Below are positions 43,414-51,890 of a DNA stretch of 64,000 nt, in pieces; positions within the stretch are counted from its first letter, which is position 1; each line of letters starts with the position of its first letter. This stretch comes from JAHEIJ01 sp040235565 (GTDB taxonomy: Bacteria > Pseudomonadota > Gammaproteobacteria > UBA6429 > Thiohalophilaceae). Under the pieces are notes generated by a model. The model did no database searches. It had not been told where the DNA came from and saw nothing but the letters and a program-made list of their open reading frames with translations. Location: the NCBI GenBank assembly GCA_040235565.1, contig JBECLA010000027.1, positions 1-64,000 on the forward strand, read 5' to 3'. Made by a program: the position numbers and the translations under genes.

Positions 43414-45042
43414 GTGAAAACCGCAGCGGATTTATACACTGAAAGTCGACAGGGTATCGCCGTCGCACCACATGCCCAGGCGGCGGAGGCGGGCGCGGCT
43501 GTATTGGCCGAGGGTGGTAATGCCATCGAAGCCTGTGTTGCCATGGCTGCGACGCTCGCCGCGGTGTATCCCCACATGACCGGACTGGGGGGTGACAGCT
43601 TCTGGTTGTTACACCAGCCCGGCAAACCCGTGCAATCGGTCTTCGGCTGTGGTCGCAGCGGCGCGAATGTCACCCGTGAAGCCTATACCCAACAAGGTCT
43701 GCCACAGATCCCCTATCGCGGTGGCAATGCCGCCATTACCGTGGCCGGCACCGTGTCCGGTTGGCAACAGGCCTTGACTATCAGCAACCAGGAGTGGGGC
43801 GGCAAACTTCCGCTATCACGGTTGGTGAGTGATGCAATTGGCTATTGCCGTAACGGTTATACGGTGACCGCCAGTCAGGCCATGGCCACAAGCAGCAAGC
43901 TCGACCAGCTGGCATCCCAGCCCGGTTTTACCGAGGTGTTTCTGTTGGACGGCAAACCCCCACAGGCTGGTGAACGCCTGACACAACCGGCATTGGGTGC
44001 CACATTGGAACAGCTCACACGCGCCGGCCTGGATGATTTTTATCGGGGTGAACTGGCCGCGACCATTGCAGAAGATTTAATCAATGCGGGCAGTCCCCTC
44101 ACACTTGACGATCTGGCATCACATCATGCGCAAGTGATGCAACCGGTATCTTTGCGTACGGCCAATGCCGATGTGTTCACCACCGCCGCGCCAACGCAGG
44201 GTGCAGCGACCTTGATGATATTAGGTCAGTTTGCGCGTCGACCTGCAGGTCTCGCTACCGAGGAAGATGCCGATACCGTGCACTGGCTGGTCGAGGCGAC
44301 CAAACAGGCCTTCAAGGTGCGGAATCAGTCGATTCGAGATCCGGCCCTGATGGCTGAGCCCACCCGGTCGTTGCTGGACAGCACGCGGCTTGATGCGCTG
44401 GCCGACAAGATTGACAGTGAGGAGGCATCACCATGGGGAGAAGCGACGTCCCCCGCGGATACGACCTGGTTTGGTGCGATCGATGCCGAAGGCAGGGCGG
44501 TCAGTTGCATCCAGAGTATTTACCACGAATTCGGTAGCGGGGTAGTGCTGCCCGGCAGTGGCTTATGCTGGCAAAACCGCGGCGCCAGTTTTTCCTTACA
44601 GTCTGGTCATCCCCTGGAATTAACACCGAAAACCTTGCCCTTTCATACCCTGTGTCCTTCCATCGCCCACTTTGATGATGGCCGACGTATGGTGTTCGGC
44701 ACCATGGGCGGTGACGGCCAACCGCAGACCCAGGCAATTCTGTTCACCCGTTACGCTGACTATCAACAACCCTTGCAACAGGCCGTGGCCGCACCACGCT
44801 GGGTGTTGGGGCGGACCTGGGGCGATCATTCCGACAACCTGAAGATGGAATCGCGTTTCGAACCGGATTTAATTACTACACTCAGGAAGCGAGGTCACGA
44901 TATCGCGCTGCTTGGCGACTACGATGAAACGGTTGGCCATGCGGGTGCCATTGTGCGTCACCCGGACGGTCGGTTAGAGGGTGCCTCCGATCCCCGTAGC
45001 GATGGTGCCGCGATGCCGGCCGACAGGAAACCGGCGTCGTGA
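43414..45042 (+). CDS. Gamma-glutamyltransferase-family Ntn hydrolase, no signal peptide
   Basis: Starts with GTG 43414, six bases after dctM. 542 residues. The autoprocessing Thr is visible in ADTTWFGAID (Thr350), followed by the small-subunit pattern SCIQSIYHEFGSGVVLPGSG and FGTMGGDGQPQTQ. N-terminal part has GNAIEACVAMAATLAAVYPHMTGLGGDSF. No export signal, so the enzyme should be cytoplasmic, like the YwrD-type group. It would hydrolyse or transfer a gamma-glutamyl group from an imported substrate. Overlaps the TauE/SafE gene by four bases. Coupling with a TRAP importer and an anion exporter suggests one catabolic route. Confidence 0.88.
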   Translation: MKTAADLYTESRQGIAVAPHAQAAEAGAAVLAEGGNAIEACVAMAATLAAVYPHMTGLGGDSFWLLHQPGKPVQSVFGCGRSGANVTREAYTQQGLPQIPYRGGNAAITVAGTVSGWQQALTISNQEWGGKLPLSRLVSDAIGYCRNGYTVTASQAMATSSKLDQLASQPGFTEVFLLDGKPPQAGERLTQPALGATLEQLTRAGLDDFYRGELAATIAEDLINAGSPLTLDDLASHHAQVMQPVSLRTANADVFTTAAPTQGAATLMILGQFARRPAGLATEEDADTVHWLVEATKQAFKVRNQSIRDPALMAEPTRSLLDSTRLDALADKIDSEEASPWGEATSPADTTWFGAIDAEGRAVSCIQSIYHEFGSGVVLPGSGLCWQNRGASFSLQSGHPLELTPKTLPFHTLCPSIAHFDDGRRMVFGTMGGDGQPQTQAILFTRYADYQQPLQQAVAAPRWVLGRTWGDHSDNLKMESRFEPDLITTLRKRGHDIALLGDYDETVGHAGAIVRHPDGRLEGASDPRSDGAAMPADRKPAS

Positions 45043-45854
45043 TCGAAGCGCAGGAACTCTGGTTATTGATTCCTCTGTTACTGGCTACCGGTATTTTTGC
45101 CGGGGTACTGGCCGGTCTGCTGGGCGTCGGGGGTGGCATCATTATTGTCCCGATCCTGTTTCACCTGTTTCATGGATTTGGTGTCGACACCAGCCTGGCC
45201 ATGCCGTTGGCCGTCGGTACCTCGCTCGCGACCATTGTATTAACCTCCATTGTTTCAGCCCGCAATCATTACGCCAGAGGGGGAGTCGATACGACACTGG
45301 TGAAAGCCTGGGTGTGGCCCGTGTTGATCGGTGTCGTCATCGGTGCCTTCGCCCCGGCCATTGTCGATGGGGCGCGAGTGAAGACGGTGTTCGGTATCAT
45401 GCTGGTGGTCGTGTCACTGCATATGCTGGCCAGCAGTCGCTGGAAGCTGGAACTGTTCAAGGCTTTACCTTCGCGTCCGCTCCAGTTTCTGTTGGCCGTC
45501 ATCGTCGGCGGCCTGTCGGCATTGCTTGGCATCGGCGGCGGAACATTGATGGTACCCCTGCTAACGATATTCGCATTCCCGATTCACCGCGCCGTTTCCA
45601 CGGCGTCCGTGTTCGGTTTGATCATCAGCGTCCCGGCCACCTTCGTGTACATCTACACGGGATGGCAGCATGATAATCTCCCGCCACTGTCGACCGGTTA
45701 CGTCAACTGGGTTGCATTTGCCATCCTGGTCCCGATGACCATGTGGTTTGCCCCGCTCGGGGTAAAGCTGGCATATAAACTCAACGTCCCGCAACTCAAG
45801 CGGGCTTTTGCGGTATTTCTTTGTCTGGTTGGATTCAAAATGGTAATGAGCTGA
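45039..45854 (+). CDS. TauE/SafE-family sulfite/sulfonate exporter
   Basis: Starts with GTG at 45039 in a GTGA overlap with the preceding stop. 271 residues, about eight transmembrane helices. The two family repeats are clear: GLLGVGGGIIIVPILFHLF (about residues 24-42) and ALLGIGGGTLMVPLLTIF (about 157-174). TauE/SafE proteins export sulfite or organosulfur anions; here it is translationally coupled to the gamma-glutamyltransferase-like gene, so the breakdown of the imported compound may release sulfite or a similar anion. A weak hairpin with T-run (CACT/AGTG, 45868-45884) follows. Confidence 0.9.
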   Translation: MIEAQELWLLIPLLLATGIFAGVLAGLLGVGGGIIIVPILFHLFHGFGVDTSLAMPLAVGTSLATIVLTSIVSARNHYARGGVDTTLVKAWVWPVLIGVVIGAFAPAIVDGARVKTVFGIMLVVVSLHMLASSRWKLELFKALPSRPLQFLLAVIVGGLSALLGIGGGTLMVPLLTIFAFPIHRAVSTASVFGLIISVPATFVYIYTGWQHDNLPPLSTGYVNWVAFAILVPMTMWFAPLGVKLAYKLNVPQLKRAFAVFLCLVGFKMVMS

Positions 45855-46147
45855 GTATCCTGTTATTCACTGGCAAGTGTTTTTAACTTTCTTTTCTACA
45901 GAGATAGACTTGATCTTTACGTCTTTAACGACAGAAGAATCACGAAAATTTTCCAACCACAAGGACGCGGTATTGAAGCCGCAACCTAAAGTAGACGTTT
46001 GTTATTATTTCACTGACGTGCTGCTAAGGTTGGGCATGAAATGCGTACGTAAGAATTCATATTAAAAGGCTTATTTATTATTGCGAGCTGGTATTTTAGC
46101 GTGCAGGTTATAGGATCTACATTTAATAACGAATCATTAATCAATCC
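45855..46147. other. Gene-free interval
   Basis: 293 bp, AT-rich. It contains a weak terminator-like element (45868-45884) for the upstream operon and the end of the convergent cytochrome unit. The open frame 45877-46065 has no RBS and no recognisable protein features. Nothing else seen. Confidence 0.4.
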
Positions 46148-46513
46148 TTATAACTTGGGAACTGATTCAAGATAAGCCTTAAGGTCAGCAACTCTTTGCT
46201 CGGGGACATTATTATATGAAGCCATAAGGTTGAAAGTTGATGTGGTGTCAAAGTCACTCATATCTGTGGTGATCATATTATGCTTCTGGGCCAGATCTGA
46301 GGCACCGAATGCAGACGTTGGGTCATTCTGCCCACTCTTGTGACAAATCCCACAATTGGTTTGATAATAGATGGCCCCATTTGCAGCGACACCAACCAGT
46401 ACTGCTGGTGGACTGACGGCAGGAGATACCGCCTCTTCAGAACCACTATCAAAGCAACTTGCTAACATAAGGCTTAAGGTAACCACCGAGGTTATTGTTG
46501 CTAGCTTTTGCAT
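46148..46513 (-). CDS. Small monoheme cytochrome c lipoprotein
   Basis: Start at ATG 46513 behind AAGGTGA; upstream ATGs (46531, 46567) overlap the preceding gene or lack an RBS. 121 residues. Lipobox LMLASC (Cys20) after a hydrophobic signal. One heme site, NCGICHKSGQNDP (about residues 54-67), and a methionine-containing C-terminal helix region (NMITTDMSDF). It follows the PKD/multi-cytochrome gene by 28 bp on the same strand and probably exchanges electrons with it. Confidence 0.82.
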   Translation of the reverse strand: MQKLATITSVVTLSLMLASCFDSGSEEAVSPAVSPPAVLVGVAANGAIYYQTNCGICHKSGQNDPTSAFGASDLAQKHNMITTDMSDFDTTSTFNLMASYNNVPEQRVADLKAYLESVPKL

Positions 46514-46541
46514 TTTTATCACCTTTCTCATTGAATAGCTG

Positions 46542-48587
46542 TCAATTACCGGAGAGGTAATCGGCAATGGCCTGGATCTGCGTTGAGTTCAGTGAAATCG
46601 CGTTCATCAACGGTTCTTCATCAATGGCTCTAGCAATATCACCGGCATCCTCACCGGTAACGTCTTCATATAATCCACCCGTACCTTGGGGACCATGACA
46701 AGCCAGACAATACGCATCATAGAGTTCTTCTCCAGTCGTTGGCGGTGTCCCGCTGACCAGGGCGTCGGCGATGGCCTGCACCTCGGTGGCAGTCAAAATA
46801 CTGAGACTGCCCATGCCGCCAGCGTTGGCGTCAATGGCGCCCTGGATCTGACTGGCGCTGCGGTTGAGCTTGCTGCTGGTGGCCAGCGGGCCATGACAGC
46901 CGGCGCAGTTGTTGGCGTACAGGGTTGGGCCGTCGGTGGGTGGCGGTGCCGCACTGACCAGGGCGTCGGCGATGGCCTGCACCTCGGTGGCAGTCAAAAC
47001 ACTGAGGGAACCCATGCCGCCGACGTCGGCGTCAATGGCGCCCTGGATCTGCCTGGCGCTGCGATTGAGCTTGCTGCTGGTGGCCAGCGGGCCGTGACAA
47101 GTGGCGCAGTTGTTGGCATACAGGGTTGGGCCGTCGCTGGGCGGTGGTGTCCCGCTGACCAGGGCGTCGGCGATGGCCTGCACCTCGGTGGCAGTCAGAA
47201 CACTGAGGTAACCCATGCCGCCGATGTTGGCGTCAATGGCGCCCTGGATCTGACTGGCGTTGCGGTTGAGCTTGCTGCTGGTGGCCAGCGGGCCATGACA
47301 GCCGGCGCAGTTGTTGGCGTACAGGGTTGGGCCATCGGTGGGCGGCGGTGTCGCACTGACCAGGGCATCGGCGATGGCCTGTACCTCAGCGGCGGTCAGA
47401 ACACTGAGGTAGCTCATGCCGCCGATGTCGGCGTCGATGGCGCCCTGGATCTGACTGGCGTTGCGGTTGAGCTTGCTACTGGTGGTCAGCGGTCCATGAC
47501 ACCATGCGCAGTTGTTGGCATACAGGGTTGAGCCCTGCGGTGTAGATAATTGAATCACCACCGTGGTGGCGGCAACACCGGTAATACTATTGGCATCCTG
47601 CACGGCGACGGTCACCGTATAAGCACCAGGTTGATTATAAGTATGGCTGACTGTAGGAATGGGTGTTGCTACCACCGCTGAGCCATCACCAAAGTCCCAG
47701 ATGTAACTGGTAATGGGATCGATATGGGTTGATTGTGAAGCATCGAAGTTAACGGGCTGGCCCTGGTTGCCCGTATAGGGTCCACCAGGGTTGGCAATCG
47801 GAATCATCATGCCACCAACACTAATATCCTGGAAGGTGGTATTGCTGAGATTATCGCTGTCCGTAACAGTTAGTTTGACAGTATAGATGCCTGCCGTAGT
47901 AAAAATATTTGTGACTTGTGGGCCACTGGCAGTATTGCCATCACCAAAATCCCACTCATATTGATTGATGATGCCGTCGGGATCAGAGGAAGCTGAACCG
48001 TTAAAGCTGACGGTGGTGTTGACCGGGGCCGTTAACGGCGCCTGAATGACTGCTCTGGGTGATTGCGATGCCCCAGTTGAGACCGTCACTGGATAGATCG
48101 TGGTGGCAACAGCATCACCCGTGGTGTTGTTATCCCCATTAGTTGAGAGTCCTGCACCGTATAAGGTATACATGCCAGTTGTGTCGGGGGCTTGCCAATC
48201 AAAGCTCCACAACACACTACCATCACCTGTGGCCGTCTTCCGTTGACTATGAATAATCTCACCAGCCTGGAATCGTGTATCGGCAAGCGTGTTTATCAGG
48301 GTGCCGCCATCAGCACTGACATTCATACCACCCGAATTTTGTTGCCCGCCAGAGAAAGAAAGTGTGTAGGTGTTGATGGTGCCGGGTCGAACCGTTGTCG
48401 GACCACTCCAGTTGATGATAGGGATTGTGCCGCCAGAGTGGCAAAGGGAACAGGTGTTTCCTGAAGTGGTAGCAGGATTGCCAGAATAACCACTTATGCC
48501 ACTATTGTAACTGAAGATGTTTTGGCTGCTTAATAAGGTTGCTAAAAAAAGGCCAATGATTGCAAAATTCTTTTGCATATTTTTCAT
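46542..48587 (-). CDS. Secreted PKD-domain protein with five tandem cytochrome c domains
   Basis: 681 residues. Signal peptide about 1-26. Residues 27-175 form a reelin-like/choice-of-anchor-V-type domain with its own CSLCH heme site (GNTCSLCHSGG). Two PKD domains follow (about 176-258 and 259-347; WDFGDGN and WDFGDGS motifs). Then come four nearly identical 67-residue cytochrome c modules with heme sites CAWCH, CAGCH, CATCH and CAGCH, joined by TPPPTDGPT-type linkers, and a divergent fifth module (CLACH). Six hemes in total. PKD domains are extracellular adhesion or spacer modules, so this looks like a surface or periplasmic electron conduit. Partner of the small cytochrome downstream. Confidence 0.85.
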   Translation of the reverse strand: MKNMQKNFAIIGLFLATLLSSQNIFSYNSGISGYSGNPATTSGNTCSLCHSGGTIPIINWSGPTTVRPGTINTYTLSFSGGQQNSGGMNVSADGGTLINTLADTRFQAGEIIHSQRKTATGDGSVLWSFDWQAPDTTGMYTLYGAGLSTNGDNNTTGDAVATTIYPVTVSTGASQSPRAVIQAPLTAPVNTTVSFNGSASSDPDGIINQYEWDFGDGNTASGPQVTNIFTTAGIYTVKLTVTDSDNLSNTTFQDISVGGMMIPIANPGGPYTGNQGQPVNFDASQSTHIDPITSYIWDFGDGSAVVATPIPTVSHTYNQPGAYTVTVAVQDANSITGVAATTVVIQLSTPQGSTLYANNCAWCHGPLTTSSKLNRNASQIQGAIDADIGGMSYLSVLTAAEVQAIADALVSATPPPTDGPTLYANNCAGCHGPLATSSKLNRNASQIQGAIDANIGGMGYLSVLTATEVQAIADALVSGTPPPSDGPTLYANNCATCHGPLATSSKLNRSARQIQGAIDADVGGMGSLSVLTATEVQAIADALVSAAPPPTDGPTLYANNCAGCHGPLATSSKLNRSASQIQGAIDANAGGMGSLSILTATEVQAIADALVSGTPPTTGEELYDAYCLACHGPQGTGGLYEDVTGEDAGDIARAIDEEPLMNAISLNSTQIQAIADYLSGN
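46741..47544 (-). repeat. Four tandem 201-bp repeats encoding cytochrome c modules
   Basis: The same segment recurs with a period of exactly 201 bp: the AGGGTTG of the linker/heme region starts at 46921, 47122, 47323 and 47524. Copies differ by a few bases each, giving 67-residue units that include LYANNC-x-x-CHGPL, SSKLNR and EVQAIADALVS. Recent unequal duplication is likely. Confidence 0.9.
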
Positions 48588-49160
48588 GGCATTTTCTCTT
48601 TATTTATCCTGCTTCTTCACTCAAACATATTGGACATCTCTTTTAGATTGGATTTGTATTGATTGAAGCTCACTCGCTCGTGAGTTCAGTTCAGCGAAGT
48701 TAAGGATTAACAATTTCGGATTAGGAGAAAAATATGGGAATATTATACCAAAATTTGTTAATCAATGCTATTAATATGCGACAATATTGAATTCTAAGGT
48801 TATTTCAGTAAACCATGTTTTTATTAATTAGAGCGTAATGTATATGCTCTAATTGAAAGGAATAGGAAAAGATCCTGACCAGGTTATTTTGCATGAGTAA
48901 TTGTCACTATAAGGGAGTAGTCAAAATTAATACTCGCCCAGGAAAAATTTATAGGCGTTTAACCTCATAAGTTAGTAGTAGGGAGATTAGAGGTAGGGGA
49001 TTTTTGATTGTTAAATTTTCGTAATTGTGAATGACCGCAGTCGTACGCGGGCCCTGCGGTCACGTAGGTGATGATTGAGAAACAAGGATTTTTCAAAGTC
49101 GCGAAAAATCAGGGTTAAAAATATATAATGTTCTTTACTTAAAGATCTTTTGACGCAACC
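48588..49160. other. Gene-free AT-rich interval with three inverted repeats
   Basis: 573 bp. AATTAGAGC (48826-48834) / GCTCTAATT (48846-48854) is a perfect 9-bp inverted repeat. GACCGCAG (49033-49040) / CTGCGGTC (49054-49061) and GATTTTTC (49087-49094) / GAAAAATC (49103-49110) lie just past the end of the aminotransferase gene on the minus strand. The first could be an operator for the multi-cytochrome gene. No coding sequence seen. Confidence 0.5.
49087..49110 (-). terminator. Possible terminator of the aminotransferase gene
   Basis: Read on the minus strand, GATTTTTC-GCGACTTT-GAAAAATC forms a perfect 8-bp stem followed by CTTGTTTCTC. It lies about 50 bp after the stop codon of the minus-strand gene. 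The T-run is imperfect. Confidence 0.4.
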
Positions 49161-50336
49161 TTACTGTTGCCTGATACTCGTCAGGTACTCGAGAGCCGCA
49201 TCCACGCCGCCGCGGGCCTTTTCCAAGCCGAATAACTGTAATCCTATTTCAACGCCGGACAGGGTACCCATCAGGCTCAGATCGTTAAAGTCACCCAGAT
49301 GGCCGATACGAAACACCTTGCCGGCGACCTTGCCCAGGCCGGAACCGAGTGACATGTCAAAGTTGTCGAGGATGACTTTGCGAAGCGCATCGCTGTTGCA
49401 TCCATCAGGCAGCAATACCGCAGTGAGTGAGCTGCTGTATTCTTCCGGATTGCGACACAACACTTCCAGTCCCCAGGCATTCACCGCCCGACGGGTAGCC
49501 TCGGCATGACGATCATGCCGGGCGAAGACATGTTCCAGTCCTTCCTCGTTTAACATGGCAATCGCTTCGCGCAGGCCATACAGCATGTTGGTGGCCGGTG
49601 TATACGGAAAGAAACCTTTCTCGTTGGTGTTCAGCATGTCATCCCAGCGCCAGTAGGACTTCGCAAACCTTGAGGTTTGACTGGCCGCCAGGGCTTTCTC
49701 GCTGATAGCGGTAAACGACATTCCGGGCGGTAACATCAGGCCTTTCTGGGAACCACTGATGGTGACATCGACACCCCATTCGTCATGCCGGTAATCAATC
49801 GACGCCAGCGAGGAAATGGTGTCCACCATCAGCAGGGCGGGATGCCCGGCACGATTCATGGCTTCACGCACGGCGGCAATATTGCTGGTCACGCCGGTGG
49901 AGGTTTCATTATGCACAATACACACGGCCTTGATGACATGGCCTTTATCTGCGCACAGGGCGTCCTCCACCTGCCCGCTATTCACCCCCGAGCGCCAGTC
50001 ACCCGGGACCAACTCCACCTCCAGTTCAAAGCGTTTGGCCAGGTTGCTCCACAGGGTGGCGAAATACCCTGTCTCCACCATCAATACTTTGTCACCGGGT
50101 GAAAGGCTATTGACCAGTGCCGCTTCCCAGGCCCCGGTACCGGAGGCCGGGTACATCACCACCGGTTGTTCCGTTTTGAAAATACCCTTGATCCCCTGCA
50201 GCACCTCAAGCGCCAGCGCTGCGAACTCCGGCCCGCGGTGGTCGATGGTCGGTCGGTCCATGGCGCGCAGAATCCGGTCCGGCACATTGGTGGGGCCGGG
50301 GATCTGGAGAAAATGGCGTCCGCTTTTATATGTCAT
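49161..50336 (-). CDS. Serine-glyoxylate-type aminotransferase (class V)
   Basis: 391 residues. It closely follows the SgaA/AGXT pattern: HFLQIPGPTNVPDRILRAM at the start, FPASGTG-like loop (YPASGTGAWEAAL), HNETSTGVTSNI, MVDTISSLAS, PLP lysine in SGSQKGLMLPPG, and KVFRIGHLGDFND near the C terminus. Such enzymes convert serine plus glyoxylate to hydroxypyruvate plus glycine, or alanine plus glyoxylate. The start ATG is 50336. Upstream on the same strand is a GFA-family gene; this hints at one-carbon or glyoxylate metabolism, but the exact substrate pair is not certain. Confidence 0.88.
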   Translation of the reverse strand: MTYKSGRHFLQIPGPTNVPDRILRAMDRPTIDHRGPEFAALALEVLQGIKGIFKTEQPVVMYPASGTGAWEAALVNSLSPGDKVLMVETGYFATLWSNLAKRFELEVELVPGDWRSGVNSGQVEDALCADKGHVIKAVCIVHNETSTGVTSNIAAVREAMNRAGHPALLMVDTISSLASIDYRHDEWGVDVTISGSQKGLMLPPGMSFTAISEKALAASQTSRFAKSYWRWDDMLNTNEKGFFPYTPATNMLYGLREAIAMLNEEGLEHVFARHDRHAEATRRAVNAWGLEVLCRNPEEYSSSLTAVLLPDGCNSDALRKVILDNFDMSLGSGLGKVAGKVFRIGHLGDFNDLSLMGTLSGVEIGLQLFGLEKARGGVDAALEYLTSIRQQ

Positions 50337-50370
50337 CGTGTTGTTGTCTGGATATCTGGATTGTAGTCAG

Positions 50371-50727
50371 CTATAGCAGCGTTGCCCCATCAAAGACTTC
50401 AACATCAAGCGCGAGTGGGTTGATACCTTCTACGCAACCCAGGTTGACCCGATAATGCCCGGGTGTGCGAATCGTTTCGTGAAAAGTGTAGATACCACAA
50501 CGATTACAGAAATAATGCCTGGCGATTTTTGAGCCAAATTGATAACACGATAAGGTATCACCCTGAGCGGCAATCTGCATATTTTCCGGCTCGATCGTAA
50601 AAGTCGACATCACAGCGCCTTTTCGAATACATATTGAACAGTTGCAGCGTAAACCATTTTTTATTTCAGGACCTGTAAATGAATAGGTGACTGCGCCACA
50701 ATGGCAACTACCTTTGTATGTTTCCAT
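50371..50727 (-). CDS. GFA/CENP-V-family zinc protein
   Basis: Start at ATG 50727 (METYKGSCHCGAV) with GGAGTG upstream; the longer frame to 50856 covers a region without homology. 118 residues. Zinc ligands of the glutathione-dependent formaldehyde-activating fold: CHCG (about residues 8-11), CNCSIC (about 29-34) and CNRCG (about 75-79). The family carries out glutathione-formaldehyde adduct formation in a few members, but most have no known activity. It ends 34 bp from the aminotransferase start, so the two are likely cotranscribed. Divergent from marR. Confidence 0.87.
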   Translation of the reverse strand: METYKGSCHCGAVTYSFTGPEIKNGLRCNCSICIRKGAVMSTFTIEPENMQIAAQGDTLSCYQFGSKIARHYFCNRCGIYTFHETIRTPGHYRVNLGCVEGINPLALDVEVFDGATLL

Positions 50728-50887
50728 TTTTTCACTCCGGACCGCGGCAAAACCAATTGCCGTAAATAATAATATATACTGACTCTGCGTTATTTTCTTG
50801 CCGTCCAAGTATAAATACAGACACGCAGGGTTGCTGTATTTCAACCTGATTTTCAAAAAAAGGAGGTGTAAAATTATCAGTGATTAT

Positions 50888-50903
50888 AGTTGTAAATACA
50901 ACT
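50888..50903. promoter_or_regulatory. MarR-type operator 1 (upstream of marR)
   Basis: AGTTGTAAATACAACT is a palindrome with 7-bp perfect arms (8 bp if TA on each flank is counted). It lies about 20-35 bp ahead of the marR start and in the gfa-marR divergent region. A closely similar palindrome precedes the next gene. Confidence 0.65.
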
Positions 50904-50924
50904 AAAATGACCTAGACTCGATGT

Positions 50925-51344
50925 ATGTTTGAGCGGTGCCTGTATTTTAATGTTAATGCCCTGGCGAGGTCCGTGAATCGTATCTGGGACCAGGCATTTA
51001 ATGAGTTTGGCCTGTCTCCTGCGCACGCTTATCTGCTGCGGTTGGTGCTTGCACAACCAGGCATATCACAAAAAGCCATTGCGAAAGAGCTAAAGCTGGA
51101 AAAATCGACCATCACGCGATTTATTGATTCGCTCGAAGATAAAGGATTACTGCGCCGGTCAAAAGCAGGAACGGAAGACAGCCGCGAGCAAAGGATTGTT
51201 GCTACTGCCAGGGCCAAACGAATACATGCCGATCTGGAAAAGAAAGGTGATGAGCTTTACTACGCATTGTGCAAAAAGCTGGGTAAGCATGAGATACAGA
51301 AACTGGTTGCCCAGTTAAGAGAAACGACAAAATTGCTGGGCTAG
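50925..51344 (+). CDS. MarR-family transcriptional regulator
   Basis: 139 residues. Helical N terminus for dimerisation, then a winged HTH: PAHAYLLRLVLAQPG, ISQKAIAKELKLEKSTITRF (recognition helix), DKGLLRRSK and the wing EDSREQRIVATARA. Cysteine near the N terminus (ERCLYFN) could be a redox sensor, a guess only. ATG 50921 is out of frame; ATG 50925 is used. The two flanking palindromes suggest it represses itself and the next gene. Confidence 0.88.
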   Translation: MFERCLYFNVNALARSVNRIWDQAFNEFGLSPAHAYLLRLVLAQPGISQKAIAKELKLEKSTITRFIDSLEDKGLLRRSKAGTEDSREQRIVATARAKRIHADLEKKGDELYYALCKKLGKHEIQKLVAQLRETTKLLG

Positions 51345-51359
51345 TTTTTTTGCCTAATA

Positions 51360-51375
51360 AGTTGCATATACAACT
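51360..51375. promoter_or_regulatory. MarR-type operator 2 (upstream of the NTF2-like gene)
   Basis: AGTTGCATATACAACT repeats operator 1 with one base changed in the left arm and a different centre. It lies between the marR stop and the RBS of the next gene. Confidence 0.6.
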
Positions 51376-51391
51376 AAATAAGGAGAAGGAT

Positions 51392-51877
51392 ATGAACCTC
51401 AATAGCACGCCTATTACTGGCTCTGAAACTATCAACAAGGATGTCAAACCGTATAGCGCCCTGGTGGAATTCTATCGTGCCTTTAATGAGCAAAATCTTG
51501 AACTCATGACATCAAACTGGGATAACACCGATGAATCCTCAATGTCGAATCCGCTGGGCGGCGTGTGCAGAGGATGGGATGAAATTCAGGAAGTGTATTC
51601 AAGAATCTTTCATGGACCGGCGGAGGTGTATGTCGAATTTTACGACTATTCAATCCATCACACGGGGGTCATGTTCTGTGCCGTGGGCAGGGAAAGAGGC
51701 CGGTTACGCATAAACGGCAAGGAAATAAAGCTTGCGATACGAACAAGTCGGTTCTATCGCATGGAATGTGGCAGATGGAGGCAGGTGCATCATCACGGCT
51801 CGATTGATGATCCGGCGTTGCTGGCGGAATACCAGAGCACGGTACTTGGCAGGTCAGTTGCCCAAGTGGGCGGTTGA
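51392..51877 (+). CDS. SnoaL/NTF2-like protein
   Basis: Start at ATG 51392 after AAGGAGAAGG. 161 residues. The NTF2-like cone fold is suggested by YSALVEFYRAFNEQNLELM, DESSMSNPLGGVCRGWDEI, and RTSRFYRMECGRWRQVHHHGS. No signal peptide. This fold serves small enzymes and ligand-binding proteins alike; the conserved HHHGS strand is typical of DUF4440/SnoaL-like members. Presumed target of the MarR regulator, hence possibly a response to a toxic small molecule. Catalytic role not visible. Confidence 0.8.
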   Translation: MNLNSTPITGSETINKDVKPYSALVEFYRAFNEQNLELMTSNWDNTDESSMSNPLGGVCRGWDEIQEVYSRIFHGPAEVYVEFYDYSIHHTGVMFCAVGRERGRLRINGKEIKLAIRTSRFYRMECGRWRQVHHHGSIDDPALLAEYQSTVLGRSVAQVGG

Positions 51878-51890
51878 GTAATGCCACAGA

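Noticed and set aside
45877..46065. 62-codon open frame
   Set aside because: No RBS, no conserved features, AT-rich intergenic composition.
46686..47531. 281-codon open frame on the plus strand opposite the cytochrome array
   Set aside because: It is the mirror of the 201-bp repeats; long antisense frames arise from repeated GC-rich coding DNA. The minus-strand frame has six CxxCH sites and PKD domains.
46741..47544. CRISPR-like regular repetition
   Set aside because: Units are 201 bp, contiguous, in frame and coding, without spacers.
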